Below, piece after piece: positions 1-9,399 of a DNA stretch of 64,000 nt (its first letter is position 1; each line of letters starts with the position of its first letter). The notes under the pieces were generated by a model, which did not search any database, was not told the origin of the DNA, and worked only from the letters and a program-made list of their open reading frames with translations. The position numbers and the translations under genes were made by a program. Origin of the DNA: CAZPRY01 sp964589175 (GTDB lineage: Bacteria > Fidelibacterota > UBA2242); the NCBI GenBank assembly GCA_964589175.1, contig CAZPRY010000017.1, positions 10,264 through 74,263 on the forward strand, written 5' to 3'.

Positions 1-1
1 G

Positions 2-577
2 GATTTATATTTTATCAACTGTATCTGGGTGCATGGCTATAAACAGGGACGTGGTGATTTCCGCAAGCAGGGGATGGGCAAGGCGCTCCTGCAGGCGGCC
101 GAGGAGGATGCCAAAGCGCTGGGCGCCAAGGGAATGGTTGCCTGGGGGTTGGCTATTCCGGTCTTTATGCGCGCCTCCTGGTTTAAAAAGCAGGGCTACC
201 GCAAGGCGGATAGCATGAGCATGCAGATTCTGCTCTGGAAAAAATTTACGGAAGATGCAGTCGAGCCTCGCTGGATCAGACCGAAAAAGAAACCGGAACG
301 CCTGATTGGCAAGGTCGTGATCACGGGCGTTCTGAACGGCTGGTGTCCTTCCCAGAATATCAGCTTTGAGCGGGCAAAAAGAGCAGCGGCTGAGTTCGGG
401 GATACCGTCGTTTTCCGGGCAGTGGACACTTCGGATCTTCAGGTGTTTCGGGCGTGGGGGATCTCCGATGCGATCTTCATTGATGATAAACTCATCACCC
501 ACGGCCCGCCGCTCACCTACGACAAGATCAAACGTAAAATCGCCCGGCAGGTGAAACGTCTCAGGCCGGTGTATTAA
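2..577 (+). CDS. GNAT acetyltransferase with C-terminal YoaP-like domain (5' partial)
   Basis: The reading frame is open to the window edge, so the true start lies upstream and only the last ~190 codons are present. The visible N-terminal part carries the GNAT acetyl-CoA-binding signature (RKQGMGKALL, R/Q-x-x-G-x-G/A type) followed by helix and strand segments typical of the second half of a GNAT fold. The last ~90 residues form a thioredoxin-like module (NGWCPSQN near its start, GISDAIFIDDK, HGPP, then a basic helix) matching the YoaP-type extension found on some acetyltransferases. The substrate cannot be told. A hairpin with a short T-run follows at 632. Family assignment is fairly sure; function is not. 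Confidence 0.75.
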   Translation, partial: DLYFINCIWVHGYKQGRGDFRKQGMGKALLQAAEEDAKALGAKGMVAWGLAIPVFMRASWFKKQGYRKADSMSMQILLWKKFTEDAVEPRWIRPKKKPERLIGKVVITGVLNGWCPSQNISFERAKRAAAEFGDTVVFRAVDTSDLQVFRAWGISDAIFIDDKLITHGPPLTYDKIKRKIARQVKRLRPVY

Positions 578-631
578 TCCCGTTCAGGTCATTGGCCTCG
601 GTAAACCGATGTATTCATAGGAAATAGTCCT

Positions 632-661
632 TCCACCCGTTTTACTTGTAAGGTGGATTTT
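632..661 (+). terminator. Possible intrinsic terminator after the GNAT-YoaP gene
   Basis: TCCACC (632-637) and GGTGGA (652-657) form a 6-bp perfect stem, followed directly by TTTT. It is weak but correctly placed between two co-directional genes. Confidence 0.4.
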
Positions 662-728
662 GTATCCAATTCGGTAAGCACGTTATCCAAAGCAAAAGGC
701 GCTTTTTAAAATGCCGGCATTAGGTTTT

Positions 729-1673
729 ATGAAAGCGAGAAGGAAGATGCGATATAAAAAATTTGGACTGACCGTGCTATTGGCTTTGTTAACCATAATG
801 AGTTTTGGGCAGGAGAAGATGAAATACAATCCACTTACCCCCGATGAAGAACGTGTTATTGTTTATAAGGGGACCGAGCGTCCTTACAGCGGCTTGTTTT
901 ATAATCAAAAGGATGCCGGGACGTATACCTGTAAACGCTGCGACGCGCCGCTATACAACTCCCTTGACAAGTTCGATTCCGGTTGCGGCTGGCCGAGTTT
1001 CGACGATGAAATACCGGGGGCGATCCGGCGCCAGCTGGACTCCGATGGCATCCGAACCGAAATCCTCTGCGCCAACTGCGGTGCGCATCTCGGGCATGTG
1101 TTCACCGGCGAAAGATTTACGGACAAGAATGTTCGCCATTGCGTCAATTCCATTTCCATGAATTTTATACCGGCGGTGAAAACCGAACCCGAGTTTGGGA
1201 AGGCGATTTTTGCATCCGGTTGTTTCTGGGGCACCGAGTACTATTTTCAGAAGGCGCCCGGGGTCATCTCCGCCACAGTCGGCTACACCGGCGGGCATAA
1301 GGATCACCCGACCTACAAGGAGGTCTGCAGCGGTACGACGGGACACCGGGAAGCCGTGGAAGTCCTGTATGATCCCGCGCAAACCACTTACGGAGAGCTG
1401 GCGAAATTGTTCTTCGAGACCCATGATTTTTCGCAAGCTAACGGACAGGGACCCGATATCGGCGAGCAATATCTCTCGACCATTTTTTACCTGAATGAAA
1501 ATCAGCGGGAAATTGCGGAGAAATTAATTCAGATTCTCGACGACAAAGGCAATGATGTCGCTACCGAACTCAAGCCGGCTACGGAATTCTGGAAGGCGGA
1601 GGATTACCACCAGGATTACTACGACAATAACGGCAAGCGGCCGTACTGTCACTTCTATACGAAAATTTTCTGA
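729..1673 (+). CDS. msrBA: Exported bifunctional methionine sulfoxide reductase MsrB-MsrA
   Basis: Reduces both R- and S-methionine sulfoxide in oxidised proteins. Residues ~30-150 are MsrB: two zinc CxxC pairs (CKRC and CANC), GCGWPSF, GHVF, and the catalytic Cys in RHCVNS. Residues ~160-310 are MsrA with the GCFWG catalytic motif, GYTGG and EDYHQDYY. The domain order is B then A. The N-terminus has basic residues followed by a hydrophobic stretch (LTVLLALLTIMSFGQ), a good signal peptide, so the enzyme probably repairs envelope proteins. Start choice is uncertain: in-frame ATGs at 711, 729 and 747 all precede the signal peptide and none has a clear ribosome binding site. Domain assignment is certain. 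Confidence 0.93.
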   Translation: MKARRKMRYKKFGLTVLLALLTIMSFGQEKMKYNPLTPDEERVIVYKGTERPYSGLFYNQKDAGTYTCKRCDAPLYNSLDKFDSGCGWPSFDDEIPGAIRRQLDSDGIRTEILCANCGAHLGHVFTGERFTDKNVRHCVNSISMNFIPAVKTEPEFGKAIFASGCFWGTEYYFQKAPGVISATVGYTGGHKDHPTYKEVCSGTTGHREAVEVLYDPAQTTYGELAKLFFETHDFSQANGQGPDIGEQYLSTIFYLNENQREIAEKLIQILDDKGNDVATELKPATEFWKAEDYHQDYYDNNGKRPYCHFYTKIF

Positions 1674-1705
1674 ACCGTATTGCCGGTTGCCTCAGCCCTG
1701 TTTGA

Positions 1706-3271
1706 TTAGGGTCTGAATCGCCTGGGATCTATTCCGTACTTTTCAATCTTATAGCCGATGATGCGTTCCGATGTGGTCAAAAGCCGGGCCGCCCGGGCTT
1801 TGTTTCCGTTCGTGGATTTTAAAGCGTCCTGAATCAGCTCCTTCTCATACGCCGTGACCGCCTCATCGAGAGTGTGGCGGGGGGTCGTGTTGCTGCTCTC
1901 GGCGGTCTGCAGCGTCGGCGGCAGGTGATAGCTGTGAAGCACCTGTTCCTCACAGACCAGGATGGATCGTTCGATACAATTTTCCAGTTCGCGTACATTT
2001 CCCGGCCAGTGGTAACGCATAAGCATATCGATGGCCGGTGTGGAAATGCGCTTGACGGCTTTGCGGTGTTTGCGGCCGTATTTCAGCATGAAGTGATCCG
2101 CCAAGAGCAAAATGTCGGTTCTCCGTTCCCGGAGCGGCGGCAGGAAAATGGAAAATACGTTTAACCGGTAATACAGATCTTCCCGGAACTTGTTTTTCTC
2201 CATTAACTCTTCCAGGTTCTGGTTCGTGGCGGCGATGATGCGTACATCGACCTTAATGGTCTCCGTCCCGCCGATCCGCTCAAACTCCTGCTCCTGCAGA
2301 ACACGAAGTAATTTGACCTGCGTCATGGGCGACAGATCGCCCACTTCATCCAGAAAAATAGTGCCCGTATGCGCCAGTTCGAACCGCCCCTTTTTGGCGG
2401 CGTTTGCCCCTGTGAAGGCGCCTTTTTCAAAACCGAAAAATTCGGATTCGATCAGGTTTTCGGGAATCGCGGCGCAATTCACCCGAATATAGGGCTTTTC
2501 GCTGCGCTGCGAATTGTAGTGAATGGCCTTGGCGACCAGCTCTTTTCCAGTTCCGGATTCCCCGCGGATTAAAACCGTAGTTTTGGTGACGGCCACCTGA
2601 GCGATCTGCTCAAAGACATCGCGTATTTCGTGGCTCGTCCCGATGATGTTGCGATAGCTGAACTCCTCTTGGAGTTTATAGCGTAGTGAGACGTTCTCAT
2701 CCATCAGGCGCTTGCGTTCGGTGGACATTACATTTTGGACCCGGATAGGCTGCAGGAGGGCCGATGAAACCAGGGAGAGAAAGGTCAGGGCGGTTTCATA
2801 ATCGCGTTTCGAGTTGTAGGGCAGGATGACAATCAATGCCCCGAGAGCCTTATAGTCGAGAATAATCGGTATGCCGAGATAACTGTGCTCTTTGCCGTTT
2901 TGCAGAGCATATTCGCAGAGTTCGTCCGCGTACTGGGATTCCTTGCTGAGGCGTGTGATGATTACCGGCTTACCGGTTTCGACGATTTGCCCGACGAGTC
3001 CCTCGCCCGGGCGGATCGACTTTTCCGGATTCGAGCCGGAGAAATTAATGGAAGAGGCCAGGTGCAGTGTTTTGCCGGATTCATCGAGCAGGAAGATCAC
3101 CCCGCAGTGAACATTATAGGAGTTCTCCAGAATTTTCAGGGTCGCCTGCAGCGCTTCCTGTAGATTCAGGTTGCGGCTCAGAGCGCGGTTGATCTCCATC
3201 AGAATGGACAATTTTTTTAAAATGTTGACGGCCGGGTTGGCGCGTGAGCTTGGTTTTACAGGTGCTTCCAT
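1706..3271 (-). CDS. NifA-like sigma-54-dependent transcriptional activator (GAF-AAA+-Fis HTH)
   Basis: Enhancer-binding protein of NifA type, 521 aa. An N-terminal GAF sensor domain (~residues 35-175) is followed by a sigma-54 AAA+ domain (~205-440) with Walker A GESGTGKE, the sigma-54-contacting loop GAFTGA, Walker B IFLDEVGD and the arginine-finger region. A C-terminal Fis-type helix-turn-helix (NKARAARLL...) ends in DPRRF, as in NifA-type proteins. The start ATG follows an AGAGGG ribosome binding site. It is divergent from a type III glutamine synthetase gene, suggesting a role in nitrogen assimilation, but no nif genes are in the window and the name NifA would be over-specific. Confidence 0.9.
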   Translation of the reverse strand: MEAPVKPSSRANPAVNILKKLSILMEINRALSRNLNLQEALQATLKILENSYNVHCGVIFLLDESGKTLHLASSINFSGSNPEKSIRPGEGLVGQIVETGKPVIITRLSKESQYADELCEYALQNGKEHSYLGIPIILDYKALGALIVILPYNSKRDYETALTFLSLVSSALLQPIRVQNVMSTERKRLMDENVSLRYKLQEEFSYRNIIGTSHEIRDVFEQIAQVAVTKTTVLIRGESGTGKELVAKAIHYNSQRSEKPYIRVNCAAIPENLIESEFFGFEKGAFTGANAAKKGRFELAHTGTIFLDEVGDLSPMTQVKLLRVLQEQEFERIGGTETIKVDVRIIAATNQNLEELMEKNKFREDLYYRLNVFSIFLPPLRERRTDILLLADHFMLKYGRKHRKAVKRISTPAIDMLMRYHWPGNVRELENCIERSILVCEEQVLHSYHLPPTLQTAESSNTTPRHTLDEAVTAYEKELIQDALKSTNGNKARAARLLTTSERIIGYKIEKYGIDPRRFRP

Positions 3272-3786
3272 TGAATCGCCCTCTTTCTATCGTCATATCG
3301 GATTCGAATTACAACGAATTTGTATCATTAACCAACGAACACGACAATATTGTAAGATATTTACGGCGCAAATCCAATAAGTTTTTCAGATAGATCGGTT
3401 TGATTCTGATGGCCATGGCGATCGGTGCTTTTGGGGCGGTTTTTGGGGGAAGTTAACGGCGGCTATGGATGATTTGCGCCGATCTGCGGATAGGGTAAGC
3501 TTGGCATAGCATCGCTTTTATAGCAAAAACACGAATATACGACAAATATGTCGGATAAAAACAGTAACCCTACGATAATGTATTTGCAATCATCATGTTT
3601 TTTATAGCAGCATTGGGTCGTGTCCGATAGATAAATCCCGTATTTACAATCAGATAGTTTTTATCGGTGAACATTTCCAGAGGAGTTTCGTTGTTGGCCC
3701 GATTTTTGTCCCTCTGTAAGAATTATTTGTACTTTTGATAATACGATCACCACAAGCAGAAAAATAAACGAAAGCAAGAGGAGTTT
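3272..3786. other. Long divergent regulatory region between the NifA-like gene and glnN
   Basis: This 515-bp AT-rich stretch holds no credible coding sequence (longest in-frame ATG run ~20 codons). It contains a short inverted repeat CGACA-AATA-TGTCG at 3540-3553, which could be an operator, and a Bacteroidota-type promoter candidate for glnN at 3705-3737. Its length is much greater than other intergenic gaps here, consistent with complex regulation of nitrogen genes. Confidence 0.6.
3705..3737 (+). promoter_or_regulatory. Bacteroidota-type promoter candidate for glnN
   Basis: TTTG (3705-3708), 21-nt spacer, TACTTTTG (3730-3737), matching the TTTG/TAnnTTTG consensus of Bacteroidota primary sigma factors. 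It would give a leader of about 40 nt before the AGAGGAG ribosome binding site of glnN. Single-site match, not tested. Confidence 0.4.
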
Positions 3787-5994
3787 ATGTCCGCCGAAAA
3801 CATGATGAATACCAGAAAAATGACGCTTCTGAAAATAGCTCAAAATGGAAGTTTTAAAAAAGGCGAGTCCAACGGTGCCTCCGCAAGCTACTTTGGCATG
3901 AATTGCTTTAATGATAAAGTAATGCGTGAAAAATTGCCCAAGGATGTGTACCGTAAACTTTGTGATACGATCCGCAAGGGCACAAAACTTGATTTGAGTA
4001 TCGCCGGTTCCGTTGCGCATGCCATGAAGGAATGGGCCATTGAGAGAGGCGTCACTCATTTTACGCATTGGTTTCAGCCGTTGACCGGTCTCACCGCGGA
4101 GAAGCATGATGCTTTCCTGGAGTTCGATGAAGGCAGTATTGCCGTGGAGCGATTCGGAGCCCACCAACTGGTTCAGGGCGAACCCGATGCCTCTTCATTT
4201 CCCAGCGGCGGTCGTCGCTCGACCTTTGAAGCCCGCGGCTATACGATGTGGGATCCCTCCAGCCCGGCCTTCATCATGGATGGTCCCAAAGGCGGCATCC
4301 TGTGTATCCCGTCCGTTTTCATCAGCTACAATGGCGAAGCCCTGGACAAAAAAACGCCCTTGTTGCGATCCATGGAAGCCATCAAAAAATCCGGTTTGCG
4401 GGTGCTTCGCCTGTTTGGTAATTCGACCGCGACCAGGGTTATCACCACGATTGGAACAGAGCAAGAATATTTTCTTATCGATCGCTCGTTTTTTGCCCTG
4501 CGTCCGGATTTACAGATTACCGGTCGAACCCTCTTCGGCGCCAAACCGCCCAAGGGGCAGCAGCTGGAAGATCATTATTTCGGAGCGATTAAAGAACGGG
4601 TTCTATCATTCATGCAGGATTCGGAAACGGAAATGTACAAACTCGGCATTCCGGCCAAAACACGCCATAACGAAGTTGCCCCGAATCAGTATGAAGTTGC
4701 CCCGATCTATGCCGAAGCAAACGTGGGCGCCGACCGGAATCAACTTATGATGGAAATTTTGCGTAAAGTCGCCAACCGCAACGGTCTTTCTTTGCTGCTG
4801 CACGAGAAGCCGTTTGCCGGAATCAACGGCAGCGGCAAACACAACAACTGGTCTCTTGAAGATTCCGAGAGGAACAACCTCCTGGATCCCGGCAAAACTC
4901 CCGAGGAGAACCTGCAATTCCTGGTTTTTCTCGTGGCAAGTTTGAAAGCCGTCTATACCTATGGTGATCTGCTGCGGGCCACGGTGGCATCGGCCAATAA
5001 CGATCATCGCCTAGGCGCCAATGAAGCCCCGCCGGCGATCATGTCGGTCTTTCTGGGCGAACACTTAAGCAGCATTCTGAATGATATCAAAGCCGGGAAG
5101 AGTATCAAAGCCGCTGAGAATTTCGTCATCGATCTCGGCCTTATCAATATCCCTTCGATTTTCAGGGATAATACCGACCGGAATCGCACGTCGCCGTTTG
5201 CCTTTACCGGCTCGAAGTTCGAATTTCGCGCGATCGGCTCCTCCGCCTCGGTTTCGCTTTCCAATACGGTCCTGAACGGCGCCGTCTCGGAATCGCTCAA
5301 TCTGATTGTGAACGATATCGAGAAAGAATTGAAGACCAACAGCGATCTGAAACTGGCGACCTTAAAGGTCTTGAAGAAATACATCATTGAGACGGAACCG
5401 ATTCGTTTCGAGGGCAACAATTACAGTGATGAATGGGCGGAAGAGGCGGAACGGCGCGGTCTTCCGAACATCAAACGTTCGGGCTATGCGCTGGATGCAC
5501 TTGTGGCTTCCAAGAACAAGAAAATGCTGATCGACCAGGCTATTTTTTCGGAAGACGAACTGAGTTCCCATTATTATACCAAACTGGAACAGTATGTACT
5601 CACCCTGGAAATCGAAGCCGAAACGCTATCCGATGCCATCCTGACCCAGATTCTGCCGGCCGCCTTCGCTTACCAGCGGCAGCTGCTTGAACTGTCCCGG
5701 GGGCTGGTGGATATGAAGTCCATCATCGGCGATGACAGCATGGCAACCGAAGTGGAGTTACTGAAAGAGATATCGAAATTGATTAACGACCTGAACAGAT
5801 CCAACAAGAAATTGAAAACCACGGTCAGTGAAGGCCTGTCGATTCAGAACCTGACGCATAAAGCCAAATTCTTCTCCGATCAGGTTGTCGATCTCCTCGA
5901 AGAGAGCCGTAAATCCATCGACAAACTGGAGACTCTGGTATCCGACGATCTCTGGCCGGTTCCCAAATATTCGGAAATGCTGTTTATGCTATAA
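3787..5994 (+). CDS. glnN: Type III glutamine synthetase (GSIII)
   Basis: Makes glutamine from glutamate, ammonia and ATP in the cytoplasm. At 735 aa it has the size of GSIII, far longer than GSI. Signature stretches of the GSIII family are visible: HWFQPLTG near residue 95, the catalytic GTEQEYFLID near 222, NEVAPNQYEVAPIYAEAN near 300, the ATP-site segment GINGSGKHNNWS near 345, and GANEAPPAIMSVFLG near 415. The ATG follows AGAGGAG with good spacing. It is divergent from the NifA-like activator and ends in a strong terminator at 6034, so it is probably monocistronic. Assignment is very secure. Confidence 0.97.
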   Translation: MSAENMMNTRKMTLLKIAQNGSFKKGESNGASASYFGMNCFNDKVMREKLPKDVYRKLCDTIRKGTKLDLSIAGSVAHAMKEWAIERGVTHFTHWFQPLTGLTAEKHDAFLEFDEGSIAVERFGAHQLVQGEPDASSFPSGGRRSTFEARGYTMWDPSSPAFIMDGPKGGILCIPSVFISYNGEALDKKTPLLRSMEAIKKSGLRVLRLFGNSTATRVITTIGTEQEYFLIDRSFFALRPDLQITGRTLFGAKPPKGQQLEDHYFGAIKERVLSFMQDSETEMYKLGIPAKTRHNEVAPNQYEVAPIYAEANVGADRNQLMMEILRKVANRNGLSLLLHEKPFAGINGSGKHNNWSLEDSERNNLLDPGKTPEENLQFLVFLVASLKAVYTYGDLLRATVASANNDHRLGANEAPPAIMSVFLGEHLSSILNDIKAGKSIKAAENFVIDLGLINIPSIFRDNTDRNRTSPFAFTGSKFEFRAIGSSASVSLSNTVLNGAVSESLNLIVNDIEKELKTNSDLKLATLKVLKKYIIETEPIRFEGNNYSDEWAEEAERRGLPNIKRSGYALDALVASKNKKMLIDQAIFSEDELSSHYYTKLEQYVLTLEIEAETLSDAILTQILPAAFAYQRQLLELSRGLVDMKSIIGDDSMATEVELLKEISKLINDLNRSNKKLKTTVSEGLSIQNLTHKAKFFSDQVVDLLEESRKSIDKLETLVSDDLWPVPKYSEMLFML

Positions 5995-6033
5995 ATCTCT
6001 GGGCTCGCATCAGGCTACCTGTCTTGTGGATGA

Positions 6034-6059
6034 AACGGGGAGACTCCAATCTCCCCGTT
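6034..6059 (+). terminator. glnN: Strong hairpin terminator of glnN
   Basis: A perfect 10-bp stem (AACGGGGAGA at 6034-6043 with TCTCCCCGTT at 6050-6059, loop CTCCAA) followed by a T-rich stretch. It overlaps the upstream in-frame TTG/ATG codons of the next gene, which argues that the next gene starts at 6108. Confidence 0.75.
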
Positions 6060-6107
6060 CGTATTTATTGGTTTTACGAAGTGAACGGGTTAATTTTTCT
6101 AGAGAAA

Positions 6108-7280
6108 ATGAAATCCGGCCTGTATCCGATAATAATGTGGATCTTTCTGGTAAGCAGCTTTGAATTGCTGTTTGCTCAGGATGATGTCCGGATTCATTTT
6201 ATCGTCGTTTCGCCGACGGTTCCGGATAATTGCGAGGTGTATATCACCGGGAACCATGAGGCGCTGGCGAACTGGCATCCCGGGGAAATCCGTATGCACC
6301 CGGGTGAAAATGGAGACCGGGAAGCGTCCATTGCCGTGCAGCGGGGAACGGCGCTGCAGTTCAAGTTCACGCTCGGCAGCTGGGATCGGGAAGCCCTGGA
6401 TGAAGAGAATCAACCCTATCCCAATTTTGAATACGCCGCTCTTTCGGATACGACGCTGTTCTTTTCGATTTCGAAATGGAAGGACGGCGCGGCTGCCAGC
6501 TACGCCGCCCAGGTCACCGGGGAGGTCAGGTATCACCGGCAAATAAACGGCGAAGCCATCCTGCCGCATGACCTAATCGTCTGGCTCCCGCCGGATTACG
6601 AGAAAAAACGCCTGAAGCGGTTCCCGGTTCTGTACATGCAGGACGGGCAGAATCTGTTCGATCCGGCCACAGCCACTTTCGGCACAGACTGGCAAATCGA
6701 CGAAACCGCCGACCGCTTGATTCGTGCCGGTGAGATCGAACCCATGATTGTCGTCGGAATTTACAATACTTGGGATCGGACCCGCGAATATACGAATACG
6801 GCCCGCGGTAAAGCCTATCGCAAATTCATTGTCGGCGTTGTCAAGCCATTCATCGATCATAGCTATCGTACGAAAAAAGGCCCGGAATATACCGCCATCG
6901 GCGGTTCGTCAGCCGGTGCAACGGCAGCCTTCTTATTGCTGTGGGAAAATCCGGCGGTTTTTTCGAAGGCTATCTGTATTTCGCCGGCTTTTTATATTGA
7001 TGCGATTGATTGTGTCACCGATGTCGAGGCCTATTACGGGCCGAAAAAGGATATCACCATGTACATCGATAACGGCGGCATCGGCCTGGAGAATCAACTG
7101 CAGCCAGGTGTCGTGAGAATGATTGCGGCGCTTGAACGGCAGTCCATGCAGCGCTACGCGGATTATTTCTGGTTTATCGATCGGGCGGGAGAGCATGGGG
7201 AAGCGGATTGGGGCCGGCGCATGGCGGTTGCGCTCAAACTCTTCTTCGGAAGCGGCATACAGGGCCTACCGCGCAGGTGA
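6108..7280 (+). CDS. Exported esterase with N-terminal starch-binding-like (CBM20) domain
   Basis: The mature protein begins with a CBM20-type beta-sandwich (~residues 25-130; ITGNHEALANW, KFTLGSWDREALD) that binds starch-like glucans in known relatives. An alpha/beta-hydrolase of the esterase D / enterochelin-esterase type follows (~150-385), with the nucleophile elbow GGSSAG and a late His in AGEHGEADW as the likely triad histidine. The ATG at 6108 gives a clean signal peptide (IIMWIFLVSSFELLFAQ); earlier starts would overlap the glnN terminator. It lies 70 bp upstream of an exported peptidase. The substrate is unknown; carbohydrate-ester hydrolysis is an inference from the binding domain. 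Confidence 0.82.
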   Translation: MKSGLYPIIMWIFLVSSFELLFAQDDVRIHFIVVSPTVPDNCEVYITGNHEALANWHPGEIRMHPGENGDREASIAVQRGTALQFKFTLGSWDREALDEENQPYPNFEYAALSDTTLFFSISKWKDGAAASYAAQVTGEVRYHRQINGEAILPHDLIVWLPPDYEKKRLKRFPVLYMQDGQNLFDPATATFGTDWQIDETADRLIRAGEIEPMIVVGIYNTWDRTREYTNTARGKAYRKFIVGVVKPFIDHSYRTKKGPEYTAIGGSSAGATAAFLLLWENPAVFSKAICISPAFYIDAIDCVTDVEAYYGPKKDITMYIDNGGIGLENQLQPGVVRMIAALERQSMQRYADYFWFIDRAGEHGEADWGRRMAVALKLFFGSGIQGLPRR

Positions 7281-7350
7281 AACCGTGAGGCCCGATATCC
7301 GTGGATTCAATGAAGAATTTTGGTCAAACTGTAAAATATAGAGGTAGGCA

Positions 7351-8754
7351 ATGAACCAAAAACGATTGCATGTTTTGCTTATGAGTCTGACGATGCTGTT
7401 CACTTTCGGCCGGTTTTCCCGGGCGAACGAGGGATCATTAACACCGGAACTCCTCCGGGATATTCAAAAGTCGGTGACCGTCGATGCGCGCCTGCACGCC
7501 GTTCAGAATGCGGTGACGGCCAACGATCTCCGGGGATTGATTGTCAATCGTGAGATGTCCAACCGGCACGACGATCACTTCGGCTTCAAAATAGAGACGC
7601 CCCATATTACCGATCAGAAGAGCACCGGGCGCTGCTGGTTATTCGCAGCGCTGAATACGATACGACCCTCTGCAGTGAAGAAATTCAATGTCAAGGATAT
7701 CGAGTTTTCACAGAACTATCTTTTCCTCTGGGACAAATTAGAGAAAGCCAACATGTTCCTGGAGGCGATGATGGAAACCGCCGGTAGGCCGATCGACGAT
7801 CGGAATATCCAGGAGTTGCTGGAATCGCCGGTGGCGGACGGCGGCTGGTGGAACTTCGCGGTGGCGCTAATTGAGAAATACGGTATCGTTCCCAGGGAGA
7901 TCATGCCTGAAACGATCAGCAGCGAAAAATCGAAGGGCATGGATGATATGATCGATAACCTGCTCCGCAAAGATGCCGTGGAACTGCGCCGATTGGCGGC
8001 GGACGGCAAAAAGGTCGATCGCCTGCGCAAAGAGAAAAATGAAATGCTCCTGAATGTTTATCGTTTACTCGTGATTCACCTCGGCACGCCGCCCGCGGAA
8101 TTTACCTGGCGTTACGAAGATAAAGACGGCAAACTGGTCGAAAAATCGTTTACGCCGCTGTCGTTTTATCAGGAAGCCTACGATTTCTCTTTAGGAGATT
8201 TTGTGACGATTGCGAATCACCCGTCTCACCCAATCGACAAATTCTACACGATCAAATATTGCCGTAATTTCTCCGATATTCCCGATATGCGATTCCTGAA
8301 CCTGTCCATGCAGCAAATGAAGGCCTTCACGCTGGCGACGGTACTGGACACAATTCCGGTCTGGTTTGCGGCCGATACGCAGCATGATATGGAGAACAAG
8401 AAAGGGATTATGCAGCCAGGTATTTTTGATTTCAAGTCGCTTTTTGATGTCGATCTGACCCTGCCGAGGAAAGAACGTTTCCAATATCGTGGATCAACGC
8501 CGGGCCATGCCATGACTTTTATCGGGGTTGATATTCAGAACGATCGACCGGAAAAATGGCTGATCGAGAATTCCTGGGGAACCGATCTCGGTGCGAAAGG
8601 CTACTGGACGATGTACGACGGCTGGTTCGACGAGTATGTATTTGTCGTGATCATCAATAAATCCTATTTGCCCGAAAATGTATTGAAGCTCCTGGAAACC
8701 ACGCCGATGGAATTGCCGATCTGGGATCCGATTTCATCGATGATTTTGCAATAG
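7351..8754 (+). CDS. Exported bleomycin hydrolase / aminopeptidase C-type cysteine peptidase (C1B)
   Basis: A papain-fold peptidase of family C1B, 467 aa. The catalytic Cys lies in KSTGRCWLFAALN, the His in TPGHAMTFIGV, and the Asn in IENSWGTD, all in the right order. Family members (PepC, bleomycin hydrolase) are normally cytosolic hexamers, but this one starts with a hydrophobic signal-peptide-like segment (LHVLLMSLTMLFTFG), so export is likely. The ATG at 7351 follows a GAGGTAGGCA ribosome binding site. The surrounding exported esterase and C69 dipeptidase suggest a peptide- and polymer-scavenging group. The cleavage specificity (aminopeptidase or endopeptidase) cannot be read from sequence. 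Confidence 0.88.
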   Translation: MNQKRLHVLLMSLTMLFTFGRFSRANEGSLTPELLRDIQKSVTVDARLHAVQNAVTANDLRGLIVNREMSNRHDDHFGFKIETPHITDQKSTGRCWLFAALNTIRPSAVKKFNVKDIEFSQNYLFLWDKLEKANMFLEAMMETAGRPIDDRNIQELLESPVADGGWWNFAVALIEKYGIVPREIMPETISSEKSKGMDDMIDNLLRKDAVELRRLAADGKKVDRLRKEKNEMLLNVYRLLVIHLGTPPAEFTWRYEDKDGKLVEKSFTPLSFYQEAYDFSLGDFVTIANHPSHPIDKFYTIKYCRNFSDIPDMRFLNLSMQQMKAFTLATVLDTIPVWFAADTQHDMENKKGIMQPGIFDFKSLFDVDLTLPRKERFQYRGSTPGHAMTFIGVDIQNDRPEKWLIENSWGTDLGAKGYWTMYDGWFDEYVFVVIINKSYLPENVLKLLETTPMELPIWDPISSMILQ

Positions 8755-8819
8755 TTGCATCCGTACAGGGGTTTTAGAATTGCTGAACCCAATGTTTCTC
8801 CAATGGGGATACGGTGAAA

Positions 8820-9395
8820 ATGAATATTAATCTACCCCGGCGATTGCCGCAACTCACGACGGACAGGCTGTTGCTCAGGGCTATGCGCGCGAAGGATGCC
8901 GTCGATCTTTTTGCGCTTCGATCCGATCCGGAGGTGATGCGCTACATGGATACGGAACCGTTTGCCGCTCTCAAGGAGACGCGCGAGTGGATTCGGATCT
9001 ATCGTTCACGTTTCCGTAAAAAGCAGGGAATTGTCTGGGCGCTGGCGTTGAAAGGGACAGAGCGGCAGGTCGGGTACGCCGGATTCTGGCGGCTCATGCC
9101 GGATCATTTCCGGGCCGAGATTGCCTACGCCCTGCAGCCGGAATTCTGGGGCAAAGGCCTGATGCAGGAAGCCGTACGCCAAGTAATCGCGTTTGGATTT
9201 TCGGAGATGGGGCTGCACAGTATCGAGGCCGCGATCAATCCGAGAAACGTAAAATCCAGGCAATTACTGGAAAAGATGCACTTTCGGCAGGAAGCCCATT
9301 TCCGGGAGAATTTCTATTTTGATGGCCGGTTTCTCGATACAATCATTTTTTCATTATTGAAGAGTGACTTTAAAACCGTAAATAAAATTGAGTGA
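8820..9395 (+). CDS. RimJ/RimL-type GNAT acetyltransferase
   Basis: A typical ~190-aa N-acetyltransferase of the RimJ/RimL class: N-terminal TDRLLLRAM, middle EIAYALQPEFWGKGLMQEA (acetyl-CoA-binding loop) and C-terminal NPRNVKSRQLLEKMHF. Such enzymes acetylate protein N-termini, antibiotics or small amines; the substrate here cannot be assigned. A GTG at 8814 is an alternative start with a GGGGA too close upstream; the ATG at 8820 is preferred. The stop lies 4 nt before the start of the C69 peptidase, indicating co-transcription. Confidence 0.85.
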   Translation: MNINLPRRLPQLTTDRLLLRAMRAKDAVDLFALRSDPEVMRYMDTEPFAALKETREWIRIYRSRFRKKQGIVWALALKGTERQVGYAGFWRLMPDHFRAEIAYALQPEFWGKGLMQEAVRQVIAFGFSEMGLHSIEAAINPRNVKSRQLLEKMHFRQEAHFRENFYFDGRFLDTIIFSLLKSDFKTVNKIE

Positions 9396-9399
9396 TCGT

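Noticed and set aside
3501..3516. Sigma-54 -24/-12 like element (TTGGCA...GC) upstream of glnN
   Set aside because: GG and GC are separated by 9 nt instead of the strictly required 10, and the -12 box reads TCGC; sigma-54 promoters do not tolerate this spacing well.
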